Source of the DNA: Bacteroidota bacterium
GTDB lineage: Bacteria > Bacteroidota > Bacteroidia > Bacteroidales > GCA-2711565
Direction of reading: 5' to 3'
Length of the DNA: 64,000 bases
Assembly (NCBI GenBank): GCA_018816945.1
Contig: JAHIVC010000070.1
Coordinates: forward strand, 1 to 64,000
Shown: piece by piece, positions 1 through 9,689 of the stretch
How the letters are laid out: each line of letters starts with the position of its first letter
Position numbering within the stretch: the stretch's first letter is position 1
Translations under genes and position numbers: made by a program
The notes under the pieces: model-generated
Told to the model about the DNA's origin: nothing
What the model saw: only the letters and a program-made list of their open reading frames with translations
Databases searched by the model: none

Positions 1-44
1 TGATTTCTAAACAATTTTTCATACCCTAAATAAGTCATTAAAAA

Positions 45-75
45 AAAGCCATCGCATTTGCATGTGGTGGCTTTT
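45..75 (+). terminator. Terminator-like hairpin at the window edge
   Basis: AAAGCCATCGCAT and ATGTGGTGGCTTT form an imperfect stem (G-T pairs allowed) over a 4-nt loop, with an A-run before it and TTTT after it. It probably ends a gene lying to the left of the window, or works in both directions. No coding sequence is visible in bases 1-298. Confidence 0.5.
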
Positions 76-248
76 AATTACTAACCTTATTTTAATCTAT
101 GAAACTAACGGAAATGCGATTAAGCTGTACTCGTCTATGTTTTAAAATCAAATTCTATATATAAGACAAGCAAGTATTCAAAAAGGGTGATTATTATCTG
201 ATTATTTTATAAAAATGGATTGTATGTGCTTGCTTACTTTTAAATAAA

Positions 249-277
249 AAAGCCCTCATCCGATGGAAAAGGGCTTT
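249..277 (-). terminator. Intrinsic terminator of korAB
   Basis: AAAGCCC pairs with GGGCTTT around a 15-nt loop, 22 bases beyond the korB stop. Read on the minus strand it is followed by TTTTTATTTA. This fits a rho-independent terminator for the korA-korB transcript. Confidence 0.7.
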
Positions 278-298
278 AAATATTTTGAAAAAGAACGT

Positions 299-1336
299 TT
301 AAATTTCCCAGGTACTTCCACTCTTCAATAGGTCATCAACACATTTGATGTGCGAATTTTGCTTTGCATAACTGATTGATTTAGTCATCAAATCCTCGTA
401 AGTATCAGTTTCTACTGCTCTAATAATGCCTAATGCAACAGGGAATTCAGGGACTTGCATCTTTGAAAGCATGACATGGATTCCCGGATCGGGGTTGTAT
501 GGATCATGGACCAACAAATCTAATTCAGTAATTCCATTTTCTCCGATCACAACCGTTTCAAGTCGGGTTCCTTTCAATACAATTCCTTTATTTCGATCAG
601 CACCATAAATCATTGGTTTTCCTGCTTCCAAAATTAACTGATTATCGTCTTTTGTCTCCTTTGCAGTAATCAAATTATGGACTTTATTATTGAAAATAAC
701 ACAATTTTGCAGGATTTCAACAACCGAAGTTCCTTTATGTTTGGCTGATTCAACCAAAATATCGGTCATCATCTTTGGATTGGTATCAACTACACGGGCA
801 AAAAACTTACCTTGAGCACCAATGATCAATTCGCCAGGATTAAATGGTTCTTCAAATGATCCCTGAGGTGAAGTTTTAGTGATACTACCTTTAGGAGTTG
901 TTGGTGAATACTGACCTTTGGTAAGGCCATAAATTTTATTGTTAAACAAAAGAATGTTTATATCTATATTTCGTCGAACCACATGAATAAAGTGATTTCC
1001 TCCAATCGCCATGCTATCACCATCACCGGTGATCATCCAAACCGATAGGTTCGGATTGGCGATTTTAACTCCAGAAGCAATGGCAGCAGCCCGTCCATGA
1101 ATACCATGAATACCATAAGTATTCATGTAATATGGAAAACGAGAGGAACAACCAATTCCTGAAACAACCACAAAATCTTCTTTTCGAACTCCCATTTGGG
1201 GGAATACTTTTTCCATTGATTTCAAAATGGCATGATCGCCACAACCAGGGCACCACTTAACCATTTGATCACTAACAAAATCCTCTCTTGTTAATTGAGG
1301 AATGTTTTGAATGTCTATATGTTGATCTGCCGTCAT
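299..1336 (-). CDS. korB: 2-oxoglutarate:ferredoxin oxidoreductase, beta subunit
   Basis: Thiamine-diphosphate subunit of a cytoplasmic 2-oxoacid:ferredoxin oxidoreductase. With the alpha/gamma subunit it oxidatively decarboxylates 2-oxoglutarate to succinyl-CoA and reduces ferredoxin. The 345-residue protein has CPGCG at residues 29-33 and Cys63, expected ligands of a [4Fe-4S] cluster in two-subunit enzymes, and the ThDP/Mg motif starting GDGDS at 104 and ending near Asn133. The start ATG overlaps the korA stop by 4 bases (ATGA), so the two are translationally coupled. Substrate preference is inferred from the close fit to the KorB type and from sucA and sucB next door; another 2-oxoacid is possible. 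Confidence 0.93.
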   Translation of the reverse strand: MTADQHIDIQNIPQLTREDFVSDQMVKWCPGCGDHAILKSMEKVFPQMGVRKEDFVVVSGIGCSSRFPYYMNTYGIHGIHGRAAAIASGVKIANPNLSVWMITGDGDSMAIGGNHFIHVVRRNIDINILLFNNKIYGLTKGQYSPTTPKGSITKTSPQGSFEEPFNPGELIIGAQGKFFARVVDTNPKMMTDILVESAKHKGTSVVEILQNCVIFNNKVHNLITAKETKDDNQLILEAGKPMIYGADRNKGIVLKGTRLETVVIGENGITELDLLVHDPYNPDPGIHVMLSKMQVPEFPVALGIIRAVETDTYEDLMTKSISYAKQNSHIKCVDDLLKSGSTWEI

Positions 1337-3195
1337 GATTTTTGATCATTTAAGATGGAGATAAATTTTTCTTCTAATTCGGAAACCATAAAAGGCAATC
1401 CCTGAATTTTATTATACTGCTGGTAATTGTATGCCGGGAATTTCATTCTTAAATAATTTACAAATTGACCATTGTTCAATTCGCAAACCAGAATCTTTTT
1501 GAATCTTTTTAGTATATCTTCGGTATTCTTAGGCAAAGGATGGATATACTTGAAATGTGCCATACTGATTGTATGTCCATCTGCCAGCATTTTCTCAACT
1601 GCTGTGAGCATCACTCCATATGTTCCGCCCCAGCTGACAACTAAAACATCGCCTTCCTCAGCACCAATAATTTTCTGCTCAGGAATAAAATTAGCAACCC
1701 GTTGTACTTTTTCATCCCTGATCTGGGTCATGATTTGGTGATTCATCGGATCGTGAGATACGTTGCCTGAGCCATTTTCTTTTTCCAGACCACCAATTCT
1801 GTGACGTAAACCCTCGGTTCCGGGTACGGCCCATTGGCGACTTAGCTTGTCTGTATTTCTTAAATAAGGTTTATATACAGGATCATTTGCTTTTGCAAGA
1901 GGAGGAGTTATCTTAGGCATCTGTGCCATTTTAGGAATACGAAATACTTCTGATCCGTTAGCCAAAGCACCATCCGTAAGCAGGATTACCGGAGTCATGT
2001 GCTCAACAGCTAATTTAGAAGCTTCAAAAGCTGAATAAAAACAATCTTCAGAAGTAATCGCGGCAATAACAATTACCGGTGCTTCCCCATTTCGTCCAAA
2101 CAAAGCCTGATACAAATCGGATTGTTCAGATTTAGTCGGCAGACCTGTAGATGGTCCGCCTCTTTGTACATCAACAATAACAATCGGCAGTTCGGTCATT
2201 ACTGCTAGGCCGATGGCCTCACTTTTTAATGAAAGTCCCGGACCTGAAGTGGTTGTAAGTGCAAGCGAACCTGTATAACTGGCCCCGATAGAAGAACAAA
2301 TACCTGCAATTTCGTCCTCAGCTTGAAAAGCTTTGGCCCCTAATTGTTTATGTTTGGTGAGTTCTTGCAGGATTTCAGTTGCAGGAGTAATAGGATAAGA
2401 ACCCAGAAAAAGTTGTAATCCTGATTTTTCAGCAGCTGCTAAAAAGCCCCAAGCTGTAGCAACGTTTCCGGTAATATTTCTGTAAGTTCCCTTTTCAAGA
2501 ACAGCGGGTTGTACATTATAAGTTTGGCTAATTGCTTCAATATTCTCGGCAAAATTAAAACCAGCCCGAAGTACTCTTTTATTAGCCTCAACGATAATTG
2601 GGTTTTTCTTAAACTTTCGTTCAAAAAATTCATTGGTTTTTTCAAGCTCCCTATTAAAAAGATAAAGAACGATTCCCAACGCGAACATATTTTTACTCTT
2701 AAGAGCCACCTTGTTATCAAGATCCAGTTCCTCAACCGCTTTTTTGGTCAACATTGAAATTGGAGCCTTAATTACATTAAAGCCATCCAATGAATTGTCT
2801 TCAAGCGGATTTCTTAAATAACCGGCTTTCTCGAACCCTTTATCAATAAAGGTATCAGAATCAACAATAATTGTAGCACTTGGTTTGGTCCACTTCAAAG
2901 TAGCTTTCAAAGAAGCAGGGTTCATGGCTACCAATACATCGGCTAAATCGCCTGAAGTATGTATATTGGTATGCCCAAAATGAATTTGAAATCCTGATAC
3001 CCCGGCAACAGTTCCTTGAGGTGCCCTAATTTCGGCCGGATAGTCGGGAAAGGTAGCGAAATCGTTACCTGCAAATGCGGCGGAATCTGAAAACAAAGCT
3101 CCCGTCAATTGCATCCCATCGCCAGAGTCACCAGCGAATCTTAATACTACATTGTCTAATTCAACAATCGGATTCTTTTTCGTATTATCCATCAT
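1333..3195 (-). CDS. korA: 2-oxoglutarate:ferredoxin oxidoreductase, fused gamma-alpha subunit
   Basis: Partner of KorB in ferredoxin-dependent 2-oxoglutarate oxidation. An N-terminal gamma domain (GDSGDGMQLTG near residue 25) is fused to the alpha domain, which carries SYPITPATEI and RGGPSTGLPTK, the pyrimidine-binding part of the ThDP site. About 620 residues is normal for the fused type. The frame stays open to a GTG at 3213. The ATG at 3195 (MMDNTKK) was chosen because the extra six residues come from a T/A-rich stretch without a ribosome site. It is transcribed divergently from the ferredoxin gene, its likely electron acceptor. Confidence 0.93.
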   Translation of the reverse strand: MMDNTKKNPIVELDNVVLRFAGDSGDGMQLTGALFSDSAAFAGNDFATFPDYPAEIRAPQGTVAGVSGFQIHFGHTNIHTSGDLADVLVAMNPASLKATLKWTKPSATIIVDSDTFIDKGFEKAGYLRNPLEDNSLDGFNVIKAPISMLTKKAVEELDLDNKVALKSKNMFALGIVLYLFNRELEKTNEFFERKFKKNPIIVEANKRVLRAGFNFAENIEAISQTYNVQPAVLEKGTYRNITGNVATAWGFLAAAEKSGLQLFLGSYPITPATEILQELTKHKQLGAKAFQAEDEIAGICSSIGASYTGSLALTTTSGPGLSLKSEAIGLAVMTELPIVIVDVQRGGPSTGLPTKSEQSDLYQALFGRNGEAPVIVIAAITSEDCFYSAFEASKLAVEHMTPVILLTDGALANGSEVFRIPKMAQMPKITPPLAKANDPVYKPYLRNTDKLSRQWAVPGTEGLRHRIGGLEKENGSGNVSHDPMNHQIMTQIRDEKVQRVANFIPEQKIIGAEEGDVLVVSWGGTYGVMLTAVEKMLADGHTISMAHFKYIHPLPKNTEDILKRFKKILVCELNNGQFVNYLRMKFPAYNYQQYNKIQGLPFMVSELEEKFISILNDQKS

Positions 3196-3213
3196 TTGAT
3201 GTTTAAAAAACAC

Positions 3214-3556
3214 GGCAAAGTTAAAGCATTTATTTCTGTTGCATCAAAGTAAAGCTGAATTTTTTCAATAGACTGTTATTTTTTTCACAATAAATAAACT
3301 ACCATCTTACTACCTGATCTTGTATTACTTACATTTGTTAAAATATAAACAATTCAACCCATCGCAATTTTGTATAAATAATAAATTAGACATAAATGCT
3401 ACCGAAGTATTTAATTATCAATAAGAACCGATGGCTTAACTCCTTAAATTTCTGTTATTTAGAATGCATATAAATTAATTATGCACTCTTTGATTGGCAG
3501 AAACTCATTATATTTGCATAAAATATTTTTCTATTATTAACATAAAATAAAAGATC
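3214..3556. other. Divergent control region between korA and the ferredoxin gene
   Basis: These 343 bases hold no gene. TTGTTAA-AATA-TAAACAA at 3335-3352 is a near-dyad differing by one base from the operator form TTGTTAA-N4-TTAACAA found before acs and the ADP-forming acyl-CoA synthetase gene. A candidate ferredoxin promoter lies at its right end. No clear promoter for korA was found. Confidence 0.4.
3489..3516 (+). promoter_or_regulatory. Bacteroidota-type promoter of the ferredoxin gene
   Basis: TTTG (3489-3492), a 16-base spacer and TATATTTG (3509-3516) match the TTTG/TAnnTTTG promoter form of the phylum, with a spacer slightly on the short side. The predicted start of transcription is near 3523, about 34 bases before the ATG. 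Confidence 0.55.
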
Positions 3557-3724
3557 ATGGCTTATAAAATAAGTGACGATTGTACCGCTTGTGGTACTTG
3601 TATTGACGAATGTCCTGTTGATGCAATTTCTGAAGGTGACATCTATGTAATTGACCCGGACGTATGTACAGACTGTGGTTCATGCGCAGACGTTTGCCCA
3701 GTTGAAGCAATTTCACCTGAATAA
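3557..3724 (+). CDS. 2[4Fe-4S] ferredoxin, 55 residues
   Basis: Small cytoplasmic electron carrier of the bacterial (clostridial) type. Two CxxCxxCxxxCP motifs are present: Cys9/12/15/19 and Cys37/40/43/47. The N-terminal MAYKISDDC and the near-perfect internal duplication (CPVDAIS / CPVEAIS) are standard for 55-residue ferredoxins. It lies divergent to korA and just before sucA and is the natural acceptor for KorAB electrons. It has its own promoter and terminator, so it is probably a single-gene transcript. It is shorter than many gene-calling cut-offs. Confidence 0.95.
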   Translation: MAYKISDDCTACGTCIDECPVDAISEGDIYVIDPDVCTDCGSCADVCPVEAISPE

Positions 3725-3751
3725 AATAAAAGCTATTACGAAGAATTGCAC

Positions 3752-3783
3752 AAAAGTTCATCCATAGGATGGACTTTTTTTTT
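3752..3783 (+). terminator. Terminator of the ferredoxin gene
   Basis: AAAGTTCATCC pairs with GGATGGACTTT around ATA, followed by a run of nine T (3775-3783). This is a strong rho-independent form. Confidence 0.8.
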
Positions 3784-3840
3784 GAACATTTGTGAAACTA
3801 TTAACTGTAAGTCTAAGTAAACAAGCTGATTAATTATTAT

Positions 3841-3848
3841 TACTTTTG
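3841..3848 (+). promoter_or_regulatory. -7 element before sucA
   Basis: TACTTTTG fits TAnnTTTG and lies 22 bases before the sucA ATG. No good -33 TTTG was seen at the matching distance. AAGG directly abuts the start codon and is too close to be a normal ribosome site. Confidence 0.4.
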
Positions 3849-3870
3849 CAATTAAATTAGCTTAATAAGG

Positions 3871-6717
3871 ATGGATAAGTTTTCTTATTTAAACAATATT
3901 GACCCGGATGTAATTGAAAATCTTTACCAGAATTTTAAAGAAAATCCTGGTTCGGTTGATGAAAGTTGGAGGATGTTTTTTGAAGGATATGAATTTTCAA
4001 GAACCAACTACGCCCAAACAGAAAACAATATCAGGGTTTATCCCGATGAATTTAAAGTTATCAATTTAATAAATGCCTATCGCCAACGAGGACACTTATT
4101 TACTAAAACTAACCCTGTTCGGGCACGCCGAAAATATAGCCCAACGCTTGATATTGAAAATTTCGATCTGACAAAATCTGATCTGGAAAGAAATTTTCAG
4201 GCAGGAAATGAAATTGGAATAGGAAGAGCTACACTTCAACAAATCATTGATCATCTTAACGCGACCTATTGTCAATCAATCGGAGCTGAATACACGTATA
4301 TCCGAAACATTGGAATACTTCAATGGCTTCGTGATAAAATGGAATCAACCAAAAATTCACAAACGCTTGAACTAAAACAAAAGTCACATCTTCTGGAAAA
4401 GTTGGCCCAAGCGGTAAATTTTGAAAAATTTATTCATAAAAGATTTCCCGGACAAAAAAGATTTTCGTTAGAAGGTGCAGAATCACTCATCCCTGCAATG
4501 GATGCAATTATTGAAAAGGGAGCTGAGGCAGGAAATGAAGAATTTGTAATAGGATTGGCACATCGGGGCAGGCTTAATATTCTGGCAAATATTTTAAAGA
4601 AACCTATCAGGGAGATTTTTAGTGAATTTGAGGGAAAAGAATACGATGATGAAACTTTGCTTGGCGATGTAAAATATCATCTTGGATACACTTCTAAACA
4701 AAAAACTGCCGGAGGAAAGGATATTCAACTGACACTTTCGCCAAACCCATCTCACCTTGAAGCCGTTAATCCGGTGGTTGAAGGGATCGTCAGGGCCAAG
4801 ATTGATCATGATTATAACGGTGACACAAATAAAATAACCCCAATCCTGATCCATGGTGATGCATCCATTGCCGGACAAGGAATAGTTTACGAAGTTATTC
4901 AGATGGCAGGTTTATCAGGTTATAAAACCGGAGGAACCATACACCTGGTTATTAATAACCAAATTGGTTTTACCACCAATTATCTCGATGCACGTACGAG
5001 TACCTATTGCACGGATATAGCCAAAACAATACAATCACCTGTTTTTCACGTGAATGGTGATGATGTTGAGGCAGTCGTTTACGCGGTTGAATTGGCCATT
5101 GAATTCCGTACAAAATTTGGTAAAGATGTGTTTATTGACCTGCTTTGTTATCGTAAATATGGACATAATGAAGGCGACGAACCACGTTTTACACAACCCT
5201 TACTCTACAAGATAATTGAAAAGCATCCTAATCCACACGAGATTTACAAGAAAAAACTTCTTGAAAAAGGAGACATCACTGAACAGGAATGCGAAAAAAT
5301 AGAATCCCGAATTTCAGGATCGCTCGAACAAAGTTTTGAAGATTCTAAAAAAATTAAAAAATCACATATAACTTTCTTTTTAGAAGAAACCTGGAAGAAT
5401 ATCCGAAAAGCCAAGGTTGGTGATTTTTACTTATCACCGGATTCGAGTGTTTCAAAAGAGTTATTGATTGAGATTGGTACTCAAATTTCATCCATCCCCG
5501 ATCATATAAATCTCTTCCGAAAAACAGTTAAATTACAGCAGGATAGGCTTAATATGATTGAAGATGGTCAGGCCCTTGATTGGGCCATGGGCGAATTACT
5601 TGCTTACGGCAGTTTATTGATGGAAGGAATCCCTATCCGCTTGAGCGGGCAGGATGTGGCTCGTGGCACATTTAGTCATCGGCATGCGGTTTTACGATTA
5701 GAAGATTCGGAAGAAGAATACCTCCCTTTAAACCATATCAAAAATAAAAAAGCTTCGATTGAAATTTTCAATTCTCCCTTATCAGAATATGGAGTACTGG
5801 GATTTGAATATGGTTATTCACTAACCTCACCTCATAGTCTTACAATTTGGGAAGCTCAATTTGGTGATTTCAACAATGGTGCCCAAATTATTATCGATCA
5901 GTTTTTAAGTAGTGCCGAAGACAAATGGAACGTAATGAATGATTTGGTTTTGTTACTTCCACATGGTTATGAAGGACAGGGTCCCGAACATTCCAGTGCA
6001 CGATTGGAACGATTTCTGATTTTATGTGCTGAGAATAATATGCAGATCGTAAATTGTACAACCCCTGCCAATTTTTTTCATGTTTTACGTCGCCAATTCA
6101 AAAGGGATTTCCGAAAACCTTTGATCATCTTCACTCCAAAAAGTTTGCTTCGACACCCAAAATGCGTTTCTCCTTTAGCAGATTTTACGGTAAACGGATT
6201 TAAAGAAGTATTAGATGATCATAGTGCAGATCCGGATCAGATAACAAAAGTTGTATTTTGTAGTGGTAAAATTTATTACGATTTACTTGCAGAAAAACAC
6301 AAACTGAATAATACGACTATTGCGCTTGTGCGGCTCGAACAAATTTATCCATTGCCAATTAAGCAACTCCGATTAATCATTAAGAAATACAAAAACAGTA
6401 AAAACTGGATTTGGGTACAGGAAGAACCCGTAAACATGGGAGCATGGACATTTTTACATCATAATTTTAATGATGTTCCGTTAAAGAACATTGCCCGACC
6501 TGCAAGCGGTTCACCTGCAACTGGTTCTTCTAAATTTCATGCAATCAGGCAACAAAAAATTATTGATAAAACGTTCGAAGAATGTAATTGCCCGAATTTA
6601 TTGAAAGAATGTGAAATGGTTTGTATTGGGAATAAATGGCGTACCTTTGAGAAAGAGATAAAAATTGATCCTAAAATGAGTGACAGCAGTTCTTTTTCAG
6701 CCCTAAAAAAGCTCTAA
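3871..6717 (+). CDS. sucA: 2-oxoglutarate dehydrogenase E1 component
   Basis: ThDP-dependent decarboxylase of the 2-oxoglutarate dehydrogenase complex, passing the succinyl group to the lipoyl arm of SucB in the TCA cycle. It has 948 residues, the full E1o length. Visible are the N-terminal E2-binding segment (NLYQNFKENPGSVDESW), HRGRLN from residue 231, the ThDP site starting GDASIAGQG near 329, INNQIGFTT, YRKYGHNEGDEPRFTQP and the C-terminal transketolase-like part with SGQDVARGTFSHRHAVL. It is followed by sucB at 93 bases. No lipoamide dehydrogenase gene occurs in the window, so E3 must be encoded elsewhere. Confidence 0.96.
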   Translation: MDKFSYLNNIDPDVIENLYQNFKENPGSVDESWRMFFEGYEFSRTNYAQTENNIRVYPDEFKVINLINAYRQRGHLFTKTNPVRARRKYSPTLDIENFDLTKSDLERNFQAGNEIGIGRATLQQIIDHLNATYCQSIGAEYTYIRNIGILQWLRDKMESTKNSQTLELKQKSHLLEKLAQAVNFEKFIHKRFPGQKRFSLEGAESLIPAMDAIIEKGAEAGNEEFVIGLAHRGRLNILANILKKPIREIFSEFEGKEYDDETLLGDVKYHLGYTSKQKTAGGKDIQLTLSPNPSHLEAVNPVVEGIVRAKIDHDYNGDTNKITPILIHGDASIAGQGIVYEVIQMAGLSGYKTGGTIHLVINNQIGFTTNYLDARTSTYCTDIAKTIQSPVFHVNGDDVEAVVYAVELAIEFRTKFGKDVFIDLLCYRKYGHNEGDEPRFTQPLLYKIIEKHPNPHEIYKKKLLEKGDITEQECEKIESRISGSLEQSFEDSKKIKKSHITFFLEETWKNIRKAKVGDFYLSPDSSVSKELLIEIGTQISSIPDHINLFRKTVKLQQDRLNMIEDGQALDWAMGELLAYGSLLMEGIPIRLSGQDVARGTFSHRHAVLRLEDSEEEYLPLNHIKNKKASIEIFNSPLSEYGVLGFEYGYSLTSPHSLTIWEAQFGDFNNGAQIIIDQFLSSAEDKWNVMNDLVLLLPHGYEGQGPEHSSARLERFLILCAENNMQIVNCTTPANFFHVLRRQFKRDFRKPLIIFTPKSLLRHPKCVSPLADFTVNGFKEVLDDHSADPDQITKVVFCSGKIYYDLLAEKHKLNNTTIALVRLEQIYPLPIKQLRLIIKKYKNSKNWIWVQEEPVNMGAWTFLHHNFNDVPLKNIARPASGSPATGSSKFHAIRQQKIIDKTFEECNCPNLLKECEMVCIGNKWRTFEKEIKIDPKMSDSSSFSALKKL

Positions 6718-6810
6718 TTTATATGAAATGCACATAAGACTTGTGTCATACAAACCGAGGATGATTATATGGGCATTCCATGTGGCAAGAAAGAAATAAA
6801 TTATAAACAC

Positions 6811-8079
6811 ATGAAAATTGAAATAAAAGTTCCCAGTCCGGGTGAATCAATCTCCGAAGTTCAATTGGCCAAATGGTTGGTTGAAAACGGTGATTTTGTT
6901 CAAAAAAATCAGGAAATTGCCGAAGTTGATTCGGATAAAGCAACCTTAAGCATTGCTGCCGAAGATGCAGGCACCATCGAGATAATGGTGGAAGCAGGTG
7001 AAACGATCGCTGTTGGAACCATTATTGCAGCTATCAATACGTCTGCAAAAGCCCCGGGAAAAACAGCTTCTGAGCTTCCAAAATCAATTGTTCATGATAT
7101 AATTCCGGAGAAAAAACCAGAACCAATTAAAATTGAATCGGAGAAAGGAATAAATAAAGTAACCTCCGAGATAGGTTTTGCGCACATTTCACCTTTGGCT
7201 CAAAAACTAATGAGCGAACATCACATTGATGAAGCACAACTCATTCATTTTTTCAGGAATCAAAGGTTATCCAAAAAGGATGTTGAATTTTATTTAAGCA
7301 GCAAAGAAAAAAACACTGATCATAAAACCATTGCAAATACTGTAACAAGCCGAGATGTTGAAAAAGTAAAAATGTCGACCCTTCGATTAAAGCTTGCAAA
7401 AAGATTGGTTTCTGTAAAGAATGAAACTGCGATGCTCACTACTTTTAACGAGGTGAATATGGGTCCGGTAATGGAAATTCGGCAACAATATAAGGATGTC
7501 TTCAAAGAAACTCACGGTGTCGGACTTGGGTTCATGTCATTCTTTACAAAAGCTGTGGCTGAAGCATTAATCTTATTTCCACAAATTAATGCCCAAATTG
7601 ACGGTGAAGAGATCGTTCATTTCAAATATGCTGACATCGGTATTGCAGTTAGTGCCCCTAAAGGATTAATGGTTCCGGTGTTGCGCAATGCAGAAGGAAT
7701 GAGCCTGGCCGAAATTGAACTTAAAATAAAAGAACTGGCAACCAAAGCCAGGGATAATAAAATTACACTTGATGACATGACAGGAGGTACCTTTACGATC
7801 ACCAATGGTGGTGTTTTCGGGTCAATGCTCTCCACTCCTATTATCAATCCTCCACAAAGTGCAATTTTGGGCATGCACAATATTGTGGATCGCCCTGTTG
7901 CAGTGAACGGCAAGGTTGAAATTCAGCCAATCATGTACCTTGCTTTATCTTACGATCATCGCATTGTTGACGGAAAAGATTCGGTAAGTTTTTTGGTAAA
8001 AATCAAAGAATTAATCGAAGATCCTTCCAAATTGTTATTTGGTGGACAAGATCCTATAAAATCCCTTTTAGGTATATAG
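6811..8079 (+). CDS. sucB: 2-oxoglutarate dehydrogenase E2, dihydrolipoyl succinyltransferase
   Basis: Core of the 2-oxoglutarate dehydrogenase complex. One N-terminal lipoyl domain carries DSDKA with the lipoylated lysine at residue 43. A peripheral-subunit-binding segment follows (about 117-160, [14 protein letters not shown]), then the catalytic domain with SYDHRIVDG, active His383 and Asp387. The frame stays open to an upstream ATG at 6769, but ATG 6811 ([13 protein letters not shown]) matches the family's usual start, giving 422 residues. The subunit-binding segment lacks the usual GTG-x-GR-I stretch ([14 protein letters not shown] instead), so E3 binding may be unusual. It lies in one direction with sucA and probably in one operon. 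Confidence 0.94.
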   Translation: MKIEIKVPSPGESISEVQLAKWLVENGDFVQKNQEIAEVDSDKATLSIAAEDAGTIEIMVEAGETIAVGTIIAAINTSAKAPGKTASELPKSIVHDIIPEKKPEPIKIESEKGINKVTSEIGFAHISPLAQKLMSEHHIDEAQLIHFFRNQRLSKKDVEFYLSSKEKNTDHKTIANTVTSRDVEKVKMSTLRLKLAKRLVSVKNETAMLTTFNEVNMGPVMEIRQQYKDVFKETHGVGLGFMSFFTKAVAEALILFPQINAQIDGEEIVHFKYADIGIAVSAPKGLMVPVLRNAEGMSLAEIELKIKELATKARDNKITLDDMTGGTFTITNGGVFGSMLSTPIINPPQSAILGMHNIVDRPVAVNGKVEIQPIMYLALSYDHRIVDGKDSVSFLVKIKELIEDPSKLLFGGQDPIKSLLGI

Positions 8080-8108
8080 TTTAATTTGAATTTTGAATTG
8101 TATTAGTC

Positions 8109-9674
8109 ATGCGTAAAAAATTTGATTTTTTGGTTATTGGCTCCGGGATTGCCGGTTTGAGTTTTGCACTTAAAGTAGCTGAGTATGGTACCGTTTGTAT
8201 TATCAGTAAAGAAAAAGCCGAAGAAACAGCAACTAGATATGCCCAGGGCGGGATCGCAGCCGTAATGTATTCGCCCGATACCTATGAAAAACATATTCGT
8301 GATACCATGGTTGCAGGTGATGAACTAAGCAATCCCGACATTGTTAGGTTAACCATTACAGAATCAACCGAACGAGTCAAGGAACTTATAGAATGGGGTA
8401 CGAAATTCGACCTGAAAGATTCAGGTAAATACGATTTGGCAAGAGAAGGGGGCCACTCAGAGTATCGCGTTCTTCATCATAAGGACAGCACCGGACAGGA
8501 AATTCAACGAGCACTGCTTAGTCAAATTCAAAACCATCCAAATATCGAACTGCTTGAAAATCATTTTAGTCTGGATTTGATTACCCAACATCACCTAAAA
8601 ATGGAGGTAAATAAACAGACGAAAGATGTTAAATGTTTTGGATCTTATGTTTTAAATATCAAAACGAATAAAATCCATACAATACTTTCAAGAATTACTC
8701 TGCTTGCAACCGGAGGATTGGGAAATTCCTACAGTACCACAACCAATCCCAAATTAGCCACCGGTGATGGTGTAGCTATGGTTTACCGTGCTAAAGGAGT
8801 TATTGAGAATATGGAATTTATTCAATTTCATCCAACCTCACTTTACAATCCTGGCGAAACCCCATCTTTTCTGATAACAGAAGCCATGCGAGGGTTTGGA
8901 GGAATTCTAAAGACCCAAAAAGGTGAAAAATTCATGAATAAATATGACGAAAGGGGTTCATTGGCCCCTCGTGATATTGTAGCTCGTGCCATCGATTCGG
9001 AATTGAAACAAAGCGGCGACGATCATGTTTATTTGGATTGTACCCATTTAGATAAAAACAAACTGATCGTCGAGTTCCCAACAATCTATGCTAAGTGCTT
9101 AAGCATTGGAATTGATCTTACCAAAGAAATGATTCCCGTAGTTCCGGCTGCACATTATTCATGCGGAGGCATTAAAGTTGATGAATATTCAAGAAGTTCC
9201 ATCCAAAATTTATATGCTTCGGGCGAATGTGCTTCAACCGGTTTACACGGGGCCAATCGACTGGCTTCAAACTCACTGCTTGAGGCGGCCGTTTTTTCGC
9301 ACCGGGCAAGTGTAGATGCAATAAAGGTTTTTAAAAATATTAATTTTTGCAACGAAGTTCCCGATTGGGATTCATCAGGTACTGTGCTGAATGAAGAACT
9401 TGTTTTGATCACTCAAACATACAGAGAACTTCAATTGATTATGACAAACTATGTTGGTATTGTTCGCTCAAATTTAAGACTTCAAAGAGCCTTGACACGT
9501 CTCAAACTTATTTATAAAGAAACAGAAGATCTATTTGACAAATCGATACTTACCATTCAAATTTGTGAATTAAGAAACCTTATAAATGTTGCCTACCTGA
9601 TCACGAAAATGGCAATGAACCGGAAAGAAAGCAGGGGCCTGCATTATTCAATTGATTATCCAAAAGATAAATAA
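8109..9674 (+). CDS. nadB: L-aspartate oxidase
   Basis: FAD enzyme that oxidises L-aspartate to iminoaspartate, the first step of de novo NAD synthesis. It has 521 residues, the family's length. Seen are the N-terminal dinucleotide fold GSGIAGLSFAL, TRYAQGGIAAV, the substrate-loop stretch REGGHSEYRVLHHKD, IQFHPTSLY, and the C-terminal ASGECASTGLHGANRLASN that closes the FAD site. A close relative is fumarate reductase/succinate dehydrogenase flavoprotein, but the GGHSxxR form and helical C-terminus fit NadB. nadA and nadC are not in the window. It starts 29 bases after sucB. Confidence 0.93.
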   Translation: MRKKFDFLVIGSGIAGLSFALKVAEYGTVCIISKEKAEETATRYAQGGIAAVMYSPDTYEKHIRDTMVAGDELSNPDIVRLTITESTERVKELIEWGTKFDLKDSGKYDLAREGGHSEYRVLHHKDSTGQEIQRALLSQIQNHPNIELLENHFSLDLITQHHLKMEVNKQTKDVKCFGSYVLNIKTNKIHTILSRITLLATGGLGNSYSTTTNPKLATGDGVAMVYRAKGVIENMEFIQFHPTSLYNPGETPSFLITEAMRGFGGILKTQKGEKFMNKYDERGSLAPRDIVARAIDSELKQSGDDHVYLDCTHLDKNKLIVEFPTIYAKCLSIGIDLTKEMIPVVPAAHYSCGGIKVDEYSRSSIQNLYASGECASTGLHGANRLASNSLLEAAVFSHRASVDAIKVFKNINFCNEVPDWDSSGTVLNEELVLITQTYRELQLIMTNYVGIVRSNLRLQRALTRLKLIYKETEDLFDKSILTIQICELRNLINVAYLITKMAMNRKESRGLHYSIDYPKDK

Positions 9675-9689
9675 AACATTAACCCTTAA

